The notes: generated from the sequence alone by a model not told the origin. A stretch of DNA of 64,000 nt from Vombatus ursinus (GCF_900497805.2 NW_020940358.1:29979665-30043664); one strand, 5' to 3'. Positions 44,430 through 56,140 are shown, numbered from the stretch's first letter. Numbers and translations: made by a program.

Positions 44430-44514
44430 CTTCTGACATGGCCATTAGAGATTTCATCGAGAGCCTTCAGAGTCCTGTGGGATCTCAGCATGAATGGAAT
44501 CTCCCGGCAAGTTG
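44430..44514 (+). CDS. FAM178B: FAM178B exon 8 (85 nt)
   Basis: The exon follows a pyrimidine tract and TCTTACAAG and enters in phase 0 directly after WLFQ. It encodes [20 protein letters not shown] and then MNGISRQV. Two overlapping donor candidates exist: CAA|GTTGGT after 44510 and GTTG|GTTAGT after 44514. The second has the better +3 to +6 match and leaves one base that joins GT of exon 9 as a Gly codon, so it is preferred. The chance 90-nt ORF in another frame here is not used. Confidence 0.87.
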
Positions 44515-44594
44515 GTTAGTATTGGATGTGGATGTGTATTTTGGATATGAAAGACCTTATCAGCCTGAGCACACTGATTAATATATACAGCCTA

Positions 44595-45600
44595 CTCAGT
44601 TCAGTTTAACAAAAGGTCTGTTATGTACCATGCACTGTGCTAGGATTAAGGATACTGAAGACAAAAGTGACAGTTCATTCCTTATGGGAGCTTACTTTCT
44701 ATTGGAAGAAACAACATATACCCATTTAAGTATATTCAAAATACATTTAAAGTAAAGGCAAGGTGATTTCAGAGCCAGGGAGGCAGTAACAGCTAGGAGA
44801 TCAGGAAAGGCCTCCTGGAGGAGGTGGCAGTGTAGCTGAGCCCTGAAGGAAGCTCCTCGGGATTTTAAGAGCTGAGGAAGGAGTGGTTCTTAGCATGGGG
44901 GACTTTCTTGTGCCAAGGCACCTGTGTCTATGCATAACAAGTAGATCCTCCAGTTTGTCTGCATAGTAGAGTGTATAAGGCTAGAGCCGGATGCTGAAGG
45001 GCTTCAAATGCTGCACAGGAGAGTTTGTGTTTGATCATAGGGGCAGTCGAGAGGCACCAGAGCTATTTATAAGTAGGGTCAGTGACATGGTCAGGCTTTT
45101 GTTTTAGGAGTATTATTTTTGGCAGCTGTGGAGAGGATGGATTGAAGAGGGGAGAAACCTGAAAGGGAGCTAGGGGGCAAAATGGATAGAGTGCTGGGCT
45201 TGGAGACTGGAGGAGCTTGAGTTCAAATCCAGCTTCTGATACTTATTAGGCATATGGCCTTGGGTAAATCACGTAATCTCTTTTTGCCTCAGTTTCCTCA
45301 ATTTGTGATAAAAATAGCACATATTTCCCAGGGTTGTTGTGATGATCAAATCAGATAAAGTGTTTACTTAGCACAGTGACTAGCATGTAGTAAGCACTAT
45401 ATAAATACTAGCTATTATTATTAAGGCAGGGAGACTAATTAAGAGGCTGCTGTAATCATCTGGGCAAGGGATAATAAGGCCTGAAAGTTGGTGGTGCAGG
45501 ATGACTGGAGATATACAAGAGGGACAGATAAAAGAGAACTTGAGAGAGAAATTATTTTTGAGTTTAGCATTATTTTTAGTGAAAATTTGGTTTTGGTAGC
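44595..45600 (-). mobile_element. L2 LINE, antisense, split by a THER1 SINE
   Basis: TTATGTACCATGCACTGTGCT at the left, GTCAGTGACATGGTCAGGCTT in the body, and after the SINE GAGGCTGCTGTAATCATCTGG. The SINE occupies 45166-45423. Confidence 0.85.
45166..45423 (+). repeat. THER1/MIR-type long SINE inside L2
   Basis: GGGCAAAATGGATAGAGTGC, GAGTTCAAATCCAGCTTCTG, in part, then CAGTTTCCTCAATTTGTG and a tail with AGCACTATATAAATACTAGC. Confidence 0.85.
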
Positions 45601-46359
45601 ATTGCAGCTCCATGTGGATGCTAATTAGTGTCTTTAGGCCAGGTCCCATAGGCTTCTAATCTCCCCACATTTGTTCCCCTGAAGTTTGAATATAGATTGA
45701 AATGAACCTTTAGGGTTTTGAATGATCTCCAGGTGTGGAGAAATTTACAGATGGATTACTGTTCTTGATTTCAAGTTCTTCCTCCTGTAGCAGGGGGGCA
45801 GCAGAGGACCCTAGCTCAAGTGAGTCATCCTCCCCACCCTGCACCCCTACCCTCCATCCACTAGATGAAATTACAGGATGTTAGGGGCTATAAAAGAGAC
45901 TAAGCAATGTAAGGGCTTGCCTTTTTCAGATTTTGAATGGTTGAATTTGCAGGTTGCAAGGGTGTGCCTCTTTCTGGACTTTTGTAGAATAGGGTTGCCC
46001 ATGAAAGGCTTAGGAAACTCGGTTGACTTTGGGCTGAGTCTATGGGACTTTCCCCTTTTTTCAGCCTACTCTTGGACTTAAGCAGAAGGGAGAGACTGAG
46101 CAATTAAAAACCCTGGAGGCTGCCAGGCTGGCATTGGCACTGGGGAGGTTTTCTGGGCCAGATGCCCATTGATTCCAAGCAGAGGATTTGTGGAGATTGA
46201 TTCAACAAGGCAAATGGCAAAAACAAAACAACCTCTTTTATTAGATCACAGCAGTAAGAAAATGTCTTGTAGACACCTAATAAGGATACACGGTACTCCC
46301 TCAGGTCCAAAGACCATCCGATCCTTCATACCTATGGCTGGCATTGAAGAGGTGCCAGC
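45601..46359. other. Intron 8, unassigned
   Basis: No repeat or coding signal was named. The right part may already belong to the adjoining ERV fossil. Confidence 0.4.
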
Positions 46360-47920
46360 CTAGAGAACCAACCCCTTTAGTGAAGTGGTAGTGACTGAGG
46401 GCTGGCACCACTTGTGCAAGGAAGTCAGGCCATTTGGCAAAGCCAGGCACCATCAAACAAAGATGGTCTTTGAGAATTCCATTCTAGTGCTCACTGAAGT
46501 CTGCTGCCTGATGGTGATAGAGCAAATGAAAGGACCCTGAGATTTGGCCCAGTCCTACATAGCCTTGGATGTGTGGTTCATCTGAGCAGAAGAAACAGAG
46601 GTGGATCAGATGTAAGGGTGGTTGGTCAATGCAGCTACAGTTGTGAAGGCACGCCAGGTAGATATGGCAGTGCTATTTATTCCTGAGATCAGTGGCCAAA
46701 GTGGAAATGGCAGCTATTTGGTAAAAGTCACTTGCTTGTCCTGGGCCACTTAAGTCCTAAAGGACGTATAACCATTGTGATGGAGGGAAGGCTGAGAAAG
46801 CTGGAAACCTAGATGGTCCAGGGTGGTGGCCGACACCTCATCATTGGATAAAGGAATGAGACAATTCCATGTCTACCAGAACAGGGCAGCTCTGCCCCAA
46901 ATGACTGAAATAGAGATGTATTTAGTTAGGAATGGCAGTGGCATGGGTGACACTTTCCATAGCATTTTTCTATTCAGCTAAAGGAGTATCTAAGTGTTGG
47001 TGAATGCTGATGTGTCCCACTTGAATGTGCAAGGCAGAGGGGTGGGGGTGGGGGTGTTGCATCAGCAAAATTCTGTCATTAGTTTTGCCCTGAAAGAAAG
47101 CCTAATCTAGCCATTGATTTTCTAGGCCTCTAACCACTTGGCAAAACTCATAGAAGGAGACTATGTAAATGATAAATTGCTTCTTCTCCTCCCATAGGAC
47201 AGTGTTACTGACTTCCAGGCAGCTCAAAGCTCAACCCACTGAGAGTCCAGACCCCTCACCCCTCACCCCTCAGGGAATCCCTGATCTTAACCACTGCTCC
47301 CATGTCAGGTTACATATCAGAGACCGGTAGTCCATGGTAAGACACCATTTCCTATCTGCCTTACACATTGGCCACACTGAATTGTTATAAGGGGATCTGG
47401 TACAACAGGAAGCCCCAATCTCTGCCGTATCTGCTATGGGGGTAGAAATGTCAGCAGTGTTCCTGGGAATGTGGTACTGATTGATGTTAAAGATTTGGGA
47501 TGGTTTGTGTAAATTGAGGCACTTCCAGTGAACTTTTGCTGCTTTAATAGACCAGGCTGATTGAACAATAGCCCAAACTGGGACTACTGTCCATGAATCC
47601 TACAAATTCATCACCACTATGCGTTCAGGCTAATTTATGACTGTATTAGGAGCAAGTACTACACAGGTTGTACTTCCACATCCCCCATGTAATGATTCCC
47701 CCAAAACCTCCCATCTCCAGAGGGTTCCATGTCTGACCCACATGGGGTCCCCAGGGATAATGGACACTTGATTTCCTCTGTACAGCAGGCCACTGAAGAT
47801 CTGAACTCTACCTTCTATTTAGTAAACCATCACTGGAGTACAGGGTCAGCCACCCGAGTTGATCTGATAAGAACCAGCCGTGTTTGGGGAGCTTGGCCTC
47901 ATACCTAATAGTCTTTGAAT
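46360..47920 (-). mobile_element. Decayed ERV pol fragment (reverse transcriptase and integrase)
   Basis: A fossil retroviral pol region on the minus strand. Near 47.2-47.5 kb there is a reverse-transcriptase core resembling SPIWPVRKxDGxWRxTVDYR (here PYNNSVWPMCK and KWCLTMDYR). Near 46.4-46.6 kb there is an integrase-like stretch resembling the WAK...HPQAAGLIERxNGLLK region. It is broken by many changes and has no LTRs beside it that I can recognise. Whether it is ERV-L-like or class I is unresolved. It looks older than the two solo LTRs. Confidence 0.75.
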
Positions 47921-48246
47921 TCCATAAGGTCAAGGGACAAGGGAAGTTGGTAGAGGCAGAGAAGGCACCCAAGCCTTTTACTTCCTTTTCTTCCTGTATT
48001 TCCTTGTTAGGTGCTCAAAGTAACTACTTTTGCTCACAGTTCTTGCCTATCCAATATATCATGTAATTAAAACATATTGCTAATGAAGTCATACTTAAGG
48101 ATTCACAAAAGTCCATCTGGGTCCCATGGGTCATTTATCATTGGCCTTCTACTGTTAAGTTTACTACCTTTCATCCTTTCTTTATTTTTGGTTTTCAACG
48201 TAAGATTTTGAGTTCTAACTTTTCCCCCCTTCCTCCTCTTCCTCCA
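47921..48246. other. Intron 8, unassigned
   Basis: Nothing recognised. Confidence 0.4.
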
Positions 48247-48261
48247 GTTCACTACCTTTTC

Positions 48262-48411
48262 TTTTCTTTTTTTTTTTTTTTGGCTAGTGGGGTTAAGTGA
48301 CTTGCCCAGGGTCACACAGCTATTGAGTGTTATGTGTCTGAGGTTGGATTTCAACTCAGGTCCTCCTGACTCCAGGGCCAGTGCCCTATCCACTGTGCCA
48401 CCTAGCTGCCC
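48262..48411 (-). repeat. WSINE1-like short SINE
   Basis: Poly-T, GTGGGGTTAAGTGACTTGCC ... GCCACCTAGCTGCC; TTCACTACCTTTT on both sides. Confidence 0.93.
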
Positions 48412-48449
48412 TCTTCACTACCTTTTTAAAAGGTAGATATAGAAATTGA

Positions 48450-48698
48450 TGTCCTCATGGAGCTTTTAGTTCTAGAGAGGCAGTTGTTATAGGAAAATAA
48501 TTATAAAACAAATTACACATTGATGCTGAAATGAAGTCAAAAGGGAAAGTTATTACTTATTAGGAAAATTTTGGAAGGCTTCCTAGAGTAAGTATTTTAG
48601 TTGATCTTTAAAGAATGGGGAGGAATTTAACAACAAAGAGCGTACCAGGTGTTAGGAATAGTGTGAACAGAGTCAAGGAAGCAGTAAAGGTGGGGGGG
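48450..48698 (-). repeat. L2 fragment, antisense, ending at the gap
   Basis: AATTTTGGAAGGCTTCCTAGA and GAACAGAGTCAAGGAAGCAG, then a G8 run directly before the Ns. Confidence 0.7.
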
Positions 48699-48708
48699 NN
48701 NNNNNNNN
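48699..48708. other. Assembly gap (10 N)
   Basis: Ten Ns between a G run and a T run; true length unknown. Confidence 0.99.
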
Positions 48709-50880
48709 TTTTTTTTTTTTTGGTCAACTTTGCCAGATAGAGTTTGCTTTGCTTAAAGACTAATGCCTTTTTAGTTTACCCTCCCTCTTCTTTCTCTCTT
48801 TACCTCCTGTTTTTCTATTGAATGAAATGTATTTCTGTACCCAACTTGGTGTGTGTGTATGTGTATTATTCCCTCTTTTGACCAGTTCAGATGAAAGTGA
48901 GGTTCAAATGTTACCCACTTTTCCTTACTTGTTCATGCTTATTGTTTTATTTCTCTCTTGATTCCTGTGTTTGTATCTTAAAGTTATACAGCTCTGGTCT
49001 TTTCATCCAGAATGCTTGAAAGTCCTCTATTAAAAACTCATTTTCCCCCTGTAGGATTACATTAGTTTTTCTGAGTAAGTTATTCTTGATTGTAAGAATA
49101 TATCCTTTGCCTTATGGAATATTGTAATTCCAACGTCTTTGTTCCTCTAAGTGATGGCTACTAAATCATGTATAATCCGGACTGGCCCATTGGTACTTTA
49201 GTTTGTTCTTTCTGAATGCTTGCAGCTCTTTTTTTCTTTGCCTGGAAACTCTGGATTTTGGCTATAATCATCCAGCTCAAACTGGCCTATAAGAACAGAT
49301 TGTTGTTTTTGGTGTTGGCATTTAAACCCCACAAATTGGCAAATGCTGCAAACTAGGACTTCATTTACTGTTTTATTGACTGTCTAAACTTAAGAAAATA
49401 GAAAATTGTTAATAATGCTTGTTTAACTTAAAAGTCTATCAGGAGTATATACCTCCCCCCTGCCCCAGTCTGTTATTAAATATTTACCAGCATACTGCTG
49501 AATATGATATTCCTGGGTATTTTCATTTGGGGGTCTCTTTAAGGAGGTGACTGATTCTTTTTATTTCTACCTTTCCCCTTGCTTTAAGAGATATGGGCAA
49601 TTTTCTTTTATGAAAATGAAAATAGAAATATGATGTTTGGACTCTTTTTTGGTCATGGCCTTTAGGTCATCCAATTCTTAAATTTTCTCTTCTCAATTTT
49701 TTTCCCAGGTCAGTTGTTTTTGCTATGAGATACCCAACCATTTTCTTCTATTTTGCAGTCTTTTGACTTTAAAAATATTTCTTGTTGTCTCAGGAATCAT
49801 TAGCTTCTATTTGGCCCATTCTTGTTTTCAGGGAGTTTGTTGCTTGGGTAAGGTTTTGTACCTCTTTTTCCAAGTTGTTAATTCCCTTTCCAATTCCTTC
49901 TTCAATAACTCTCATTTCTTTTTTCAATCTTTTCCCCCTAGTGCTCTCATTTCAGTTATGAAAATATTCTTAATTTTTTTTCAACTCTTGCTTTATCTCT
50001 TCCAGGAACTCTAGCTAAAGTTGTGCCCAAGCTGTTTCTCTTTGAGGCTTTGCTTATAGATGTTTTATAGATTTTTCTTGATTTGTGTTATGAGCATCCC
50101 TGTCACTTTAATAGCTCTTTATTGTGAGATCTCAGGGATGGTTCGGGGGTGGGGGGGACCTGCAGCCTTTCAGTGCTTCTAGAGTGATCTGATTGCTCTA
50201 CGGCAAAGTCTGATTCTGTCCTCCGAATTTGAGCTGTGCCAGTTGTTGACCTAAGTTTGGGTCTGAGCAACGTGTTTGTGGCCTTTTCCTGGTTGGACTT
50301 CCAGTAAGACTTCTGTTGGATTCTGCTACTATCAGCCAGCTAGAGAGCTCTGCTGGTTTAGAGGGACAGAACTGCAGACTTTCCTTTAATCTGGGATTCC
50401 TGTTCTGGTTATTCTATAACAGACTTCAGACTGTGCTGAAAGTGGAACTGAGACCCTGTACCACTTCTGGCAGAGCCACACATCTGCCATTTGCTTCTGA
50501 ATTTTCTTCTCACTCAGGACACAGCCTAGGGTGGATGACTCTGTCTTACTCTGAAATACTACCTCAAGGTCTCCTCCCCATTTGGCCCTGGATTTGTGAC
50601 CCAGACCTAGGTAGTGAGCAACAGAGCTGCTAATTGAGCCCTATTCCTGCACCCTGAACAAATTCTATCCCCATCAGGCTGTATCTGGGCCCTCTTCTTG
50701 CCTTAGTACATAGCATCACCCAGCACTAGAATACTCCTTATGAGGCCAACCTTGGCTAGAACTCATCTCTGGTGTCTGTAGACCTCTTTGTCTGTCTCTC
50801 TATACCAACCTGGATTGAAAAAATTACTGTGATTTTTTCTTTAATTTTCTAGGACTTGGTCTGGTATTTTTTCTAGATCT
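48709..50880 (-). mobile_element. L1 5' region (ORF1 and 5' UTR), antisense
   Basis: Parallel in order and sequence to 10.2-11.9 kb: TTCAGATGAAAGTGAGGTTC, then TTGCCTTATGGAATATTG, then a T-rich antisense coiled-coil stretch (TTCAGGGAGTTTGTTGCTTGG), then GCTTTGCTTATAGATGTTTT. A GC-richer 5' UTR follows from about 50100 to 50880. ORF1 is not open. An insertion interrupts it at 49268-49505. Confidence 0.8.
49268..49505. mobile_element. Probable hAT-like MITE inside L1
   Basis: About 238 bases between two parts of the antisense L1 that are contiguous in the 11.0-kb copy (GGCTATAAT | ATATTCCTGGG). Ends CCAGCTCAAACTGG and CCAGCATACTGCTG are compatible with hAT ends, and short AT-rich flanks could be an 8-bp duplication, but it is worn. 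Confidence 0.5.
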
Positions 50881-50890
50881 ATGTAGAAGA

Positions 50891-50900
50891 GGTGTGTGTG

Positions 50901-50931
<31 letters not shown>
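50891..50931. repeat. (GT)n microsatellite
   Basis: About twenty GT units with one interruption. Confidence 0.95.
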
Positions 50932-50999
50932 AGAGCTGTGTGAAGGAGTTGTGGGGAGGAGCATCTTTGTCTGCTCCTCCCTCTAGGTGAGTGTTGAAG

Positions 51000-51803
51000 G
51001 ATGCTAGGAAAGCTAGGAGTCCAAGGTGAGAGAGAGAATGTTTCAGGTATGGGGGACAGCCAGTAAAAAAGCATGGAGTTAGGAGATAGAATGTCCTGTG
51101 AAAAGAATAGCAAATAGGCCAGTGTAGTTGGATCATAGAGTTCACGGAGGGGAGTAAAGTATAAGAAGACTGGGAAGGTAGGAAGAGGCCAGATTGTGAA
51201 GGGCTTTAAATGCTAAATGGAGGATTTTATATTTGATCCTGGGTGTAACAGGGAGACACGGGAGTTCACTGAGGGGTGAGGGTTGACATGGACAGATATA
51301 TAATTTTTAAAAATCATTGGCAGTTAGGTGGAGGAAGGTTTTGAATAAGGAGAGAGTTGAGGCAGGGTTATCAATTAGAAGGCTATAGTAATAGTTTGGG
51401 CAAGAGATAATAAAGACTTTATCCAGAGTTATAACTGTATGAGTCTAGGGGAGGGAAATATATGAGACATGTTGTAAAGATAGAAACACCAAAGATTTGA
51501 CAATAGATTGTGGGGTGAGTGAGAGGGAGGAGCCTAGAATGACACCAATGTTTTCTGACTAGAAAAATGATAGTGCCCTCAATAGTAAATAGAAAAGTTG
51601 GGAACAAGGAAGAGTTTGAAAGGGATTGAGAGAAGTAATGAGTTTCACATTGGACATGCAAAAGAGACTGAGTGGTCAGATAGATAGGAAGAGAAACAGG
51701 AGAGGGCAGTCTCATAAAAACCTAGAGAGAGTACTGAATAGAGTATGAAAGCATAATTGACAAAGTCCAAGGCTGCATAGAGGCCACTGAGAAAAGGCCA
51801 TTA
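51000..51803 (-). mobile_element. L2 LINE, antisense, left of L1 insertion
   Basis: GTGAAGGGCTTTAAATGCTAA, then TTTATATTTGATCCTGGGTG, then GACTTTATCCAGAGTTATAAC. It resumes at 52803 after the L1. Confidence 0.82.
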
Positions 51804-52789
51804 CATGCATTGTTGGTGGAGTTGTAAAATGATCCATCCATTCTGGAGAACAATTTGAAACTATGCCCAAAGGGCTATAAAACTGTGCATACCCTTTGAT
51901 CCAGCAATACCACTACTAAGTTTGTATCCCAAAGAGATCATTAAAAAGGGAAAAGGACCCATATGTACAGAAGTATTTATAGCAGCTCTTTTTGTGGTGA
52001 CAAAGAATTGGAAATTGAGAGGATGTCCATCAATTGAGGAATGGCTGAACACGTTGTGGTAGATGAATGTAATGGAATACTATTGTGCTATAAGAAATGA
52101 TGAGCAGATGGATTTCAGAAAAACCTGGAAAGACTTGTATGGTCTGATGCTGAGTGAAGTGAGCAGAACCAGCAGAACTTTGTACATAGTAACAGAAACA
52201 GTGTGTGATGATCAACTTTGATAGACTTAGCTCTTCTCAGCAATACAATGATCTAAGACAAGGGTGGGGAACCTTCAGCCTCGAGGCCACATGTGATCTT
52301 CTAGGTCCTCAAGTGCCATTCTTTGACTGAATCCAAACTTCATAGAACAACTCCCCTTGAAGTTTGGATTCAGTCAAAGGGCTGCACTTGAGGACCTTTA
52401 TAAAGGGCCATTTGTGGCCTAAGGGCCACAGGTTCCCTACTCCTGATCTAAGACAATTCCAAAAGACTCGTGATGGAAAATGCTGTCCACATCCAGAGAA
52501 ATAACTATGGAGTCTGAATGCAGATTGAAGCATACTCTTTTCTCTCTCTTTTTATTTCCTGTGGTTTTTCCCTTTTGTCTGATTCTTCTTTCATAACATG
52601 ACTAATGTGGAAATATGCTTAATATGATTGTACATGTATAGTCTATATCAGATTGCTTGCCGTCTTGGGGAGGGAGGAAGGGAGAGAGAGAGAAAAATTT
52701 GGAACTCAAAATCTTATAAAAGTGAATGTTAAAAACTATCTTTACATGAAATGGGAAAAAATAAAATACTATTAAGTGGGGAAAGAAAA
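51804..52789 (+). mobile_element. L1 insertion, 5'-truncated, inside L2
   Basis: GAAAAGGCCATTA (51791-51803) and GAAAAGGTCATTA (52790-52802) are the 13-bp target-site duplication with one mismatch, and L2 continues on the far side. The insert carries the ORF2p C-terminus (starting near CATTGTTGGTGGAGTTG), 3' UTR and A-rich tail. A hAT MITE sits within it. Confidence 0.95.
52259..52445. mobile_element. hAT MITE, 187 bp, with exact 8-bp duplication
   Basis: ATCTAAGA occurs exactly at 52251-52258 and 52446-52453. Terminal repeats are CAAGGGTGGGGAACC and, reversed, CAGGAGTAGGGAACC. A perfect 22-bp inverted repeat at 52321-52342 and 52358-52379, with a 15-base loop, forms the centre. No coding capacity. 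It matches a common marsupial hAT MITE (GGTGGGGAACC ends) as recalled. Confidence 0.95.
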
Positions 52790-52802
52790 GAAAAGGTCAT
52801 TA

Positions 52803-52900
52803 GATTTCGCAATTAAGAGATAATTGATAACTTAGGAAAGATCAGTTTCAGGTAGCTTTCTCAAGGAGTTTTGCTTTGAATGGGAGGAAATGCATGGGAT
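52803..52900 (-). repeat. L2, continuation right of the L1 insertion
   Basis: GATTTCGCAATTAAGAGATAA and GATCAGTTTCAGGTAGC. Confidence 0.8.
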
Positions 52901-54410
52901 GATAGATCCAGATGACTGGATCTCTTCTATTCTAAAACTGATTTTTAATACTATAATTTTCTTCTCACATTGTGTTAGAAGCTTGATCCTGGGGGTGGTG
53001 TACCCTTGGTCAGAGTCTAACCTCTACGGAGGCAGGACCCAACAAGACACTAGTATTGCATCTGGCCTCCCTAAGGCAACAAGGAAACACTCCCTAGCAA
53101 CTCACACTAGGAGGGAGCAGACAGCAGCCATGTGGGTTCTGGCTCCCTGTTGTGTTACCCATAAGGCACACAATTTATTTCAGGTGAAACCAGCAATGAG
53201 CTGTATTCCCTATGGCCAAGATCATAAGGAGTGTGTATGAGGAAAGGATGGAGACAGAAGGAGGAGAGGAGAGGGGCAGGCAGGAGAGTTCCTGGGGGTG
53301 TCTCAGGTGGGATCATTCTCTTGCTTTGTGCTGTTTTCTTCTTCCAGCTGAGCTGTGTGGGTAGCTTCTGTGTGAGTTCAAGAGGTGTTGACTTATGTAA
53401 AATCATGACTGTTTCTCTGGCACAGATGGAAAAACCACTTTTATATTAGATATGACCCTTCTTTCACAGCTTGTCCCCCCAAGCCCTGTAATGTTCAAGT
53501 AATCTTGAGAATGTTGCTTAAAGGAATAGTTTCCAGACAAAACAACTATTAGAGCAATGGAATAGGAGAGGTTGGAGATGAACTGTTACCCAGATGTTTG
53601 AGGCCCAATATCCTTATTTTCTGGCTTCAATGTTTTAAAAGTTAAAGTACTTCCCTAGGAGTTACCAGAAAGCTCCTTCAAGTCTTTCTCTTGTGTTTCA
53701 CTTTGACCACACAACTCTGGGAAGTCAGTTGTGAAACTAAGTGGTGAAAAAGGGGCATGACATCTCAAGGCTACCTAAGGTCAGTGACATGAGCCCTGGC
53801 ACCCACTCTACATTCCATCTCTTGTCCCTGCTCTCCAGAAAACTTACTCTGGATAAAGAGGGCTCAGGAAAACTGGAACATAAAGTTTACTTGAATGTAT
53901 TTGGTGTTTTAGTCATAGGCTTTCCAAAGTCATAGGCTTTCTCTCTTTTTTGTTTAAATATATGGGAATGATAGAGAGTGACCAAGCCAATGAGAACTGT
54001 TAAGATCCTGCTTTCCAAATTACTTCTGATCAATTCATATAGATTGTGATGTGTAATTTAATTACCCATTAAGATGGGGGGAGAGAGGGAAAGAAAAATA
54101 TTGGGCCCTAGGCCAGAAGCTGTTAGTGTTACTACACAGCAAATAATTTGGGGTATTTTATGTGACAGATGATACTCTGGTGGCAGGAGCTGTGGGAAGG
54201 CTAGGGCTGTGAGTGACTAGAGGACTCAACAGGATCTGAGAGTATGGATGAGGTTCACCAGCCCCAACTCTGCCTATTAAGCAGTTGGTCCCTGTTACAG
54301 ATATGAGATAATTATATTTTGCAAATCTCAAAGCACTATATACATGCAAGCTGTTATTTTTTTAAAATTTACTGTTTTCTTATTTTCATCTTTTTTGATG
54401 GATTTTAGAT
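52901..54410. other. Intron 8, unassigned
   Basis: A long stretch with no recognised repeat, RNA gene or exon. ORFs of 116 and 83 codons here have no family resemblance. Confidence 0.45.
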
Positions 54411-54425
54411 AGAAATGCTGCAAAA

Positions 54426-55141
54426 GAGGATGTGGGGGAAATTGGGACTCTAATGCATTGTAGGTGGAGTTGTGATATGATCCAACTATTTTGGAGAGCA
54501 ATTTGAAACTATGCCCAAAGGGCTATAAAACTGAGCATACCTTTTGATGCAGTAATACTACTACTAGGTCTGTATCCCAAAGAGATCATACAAAAGGGAA
54601 AAGGACTTCCGTGTACAAAAATATTTATAGAAGCTTTTTTTGTTGTGGCAAAGAATTAGAAATTGAGATGTCCATTAATTGGGGAATGGCTGAACAAATT
54701 TTGATATATGAATATAATGGAATACAATTGTGCTATAAGAAATGACAAGCAGGCAGATTTCAGAAAAACCTGGAAAGACTTACATGAACTGATGCAAAAT
54801 GGAGTGGAACCAAGAGAACTTTGTACAGAGTAACAGCAACATTGTGCAGTGATCAACTAGGAATGACTTTGTTCTTCTCATCAATACAGTGATCCAAGAC
54901 AATTCCAAAGGACTCTTGATGGACAATGCTATCCACGTCCAGAGAAAGAACTGATGGAGTCTGAATGCAGATCGAAGCATATTATTTTCACTTTATTTTT
55001 TTGTGGTTTTTTATTTTTGATCTGTTTCTTCTTTCACAACATGACAAATATGGAAATATGTTTTACATGATTGCGTGTATATAACCTATTATGAAATTGC
55101 TTACCATCCTAGGGAGAGGGGAGGGAAAACATTTGAAATTC

Positions 55142-55173
<32 letters not shown>

Positions 55174-55422
55174 TTTTTTTTTGCTTTTTGGTGAGGCAAT
55201 CAGGGTTAAGTGACTTGCCCAGCATCACACAGCTAGTAAGTGTCAAGTGTCTGAGGCCAGATTTGAACTCAGGTCCTCCTGACTCCAAGGCCAGAGCTCT
55301 ATCCATTGCTCCACCTAGCTGCCCCTGGAACTCATATTTTTTTTAAAATGAATGTTTAAAATTGGCTTTACATGTAATTGGAAAAAATAAAATACTATAA
55401 AAAAAGAAAACCATACAAAAAA
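54426..55422 (+). mobile_element. L1 insertion, 5'-truncated, with 15-bp duplication
   Basis: AGAAATGCTGCAAAA (54411-54425) and AGAAATGCTCCAAAA (55423-55437) differ at one base. Insert: ORF2p C-terminal region (GTAGGTGGAGTTGTGATATG; GGGCTATAAAACTGAGCATAC), 3' UTR, tail AAAATAAAATACTA. ORF2 is interrupted, and the copy is more worn than the one at 24.8 kb. A SINE splits the 3' UTR. Confidence 0.93.
55173..55325 (-). repeat. WSINE1-like short SINE inside L1 3' UTR
   Basis: T run, GGTGAGGCAATCAGGGTTAA ... CTCCACCTAGCTGCCCC. TGAAATTCATAT and TGGAACTCATAT flank it. A (TA)n stretch at 55142-55172 grew at its tail. Confidence 0.92.
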
Positions 55423-55539
55423 AGAAATGCTCCAAAACCAGGTTCCTGTCCTGTTATTCTTTTCATACTTAATGTTGTGTTGACTATTGTACAGGTACAT
55501 AAAATGATTCCTTTTTGTGAGTGAATAAGAGTATTGAGG

Positions 55540-55735
55540 CAGCTAGGTGATACAGAGGGTATAGAGCAATGGACCTGGAGTCAGGAAGACATAAGTTCAA
55601 ATTCTACCTCAGTCATTTACTGGCTATGTAAACTTGGACAAATCACTTAACCTCTCTATGCCTCAATTTCCTCATCTGTAAAATGAGGGCATTTGGTGAT
55701 CTCTGAAGTCCTTTTCAGCTTTAGTGATTCTATTT
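55540..55735 (+). repeat. MIR/THER1-type SINE
   Basis: GAGGCAGCTAGGTGATACAG, then TCAATTTCCTCATCTGTAAAA, in part, and TGATCTCTGAAGTCCTTTTC. Confidence 0.85.
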
Positions 55736-55973
55736 AAGCTCATCATTTGTAGATTCACTGACAACATCTTTGGGTAACTCCTAGTAGCAGATAGGATGAC
55801 ACAGGTGACATGTACTTCATCCTGTTTCCACAAGGTTTTAATTTCTTTTGATAGGTTTCTCTATTTTGAAAGCTTTTCATTTCATGTAGTTTGAAATCTC
55901 CTGTTACTCTTATGTGACTGGCTAAGTATTCCTATGGCTCAGTTAATGTTTCTTTCAAGAATTTGGATGCTAA

Positions 55974-56140
55974 GGGGCAGCTAGGTGGCACAGTGGATAG
56001 AGCTCTGGCCTTGGAGTCAGGAGGACCTGAGTTCAAAATCCAGCCTTAGACCAAACACTTGACACTTACTAGCTGTGTGACCCTGGGCAAGTCACCTAAC
56101 CCCAATTGCCTAAAAAAAGAAAAAAAAAATGTAACAAAAA
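55974..56140 (+). repeat. WSINE1-like short SINE
   Basis: GGGGCAGCTAGGTGGCACAGT to CCCAATTGCCTAAAAAA; AATTTGGATGCTAA and AATTTGGGTGCTAA flank it. Confidence 0.95.
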
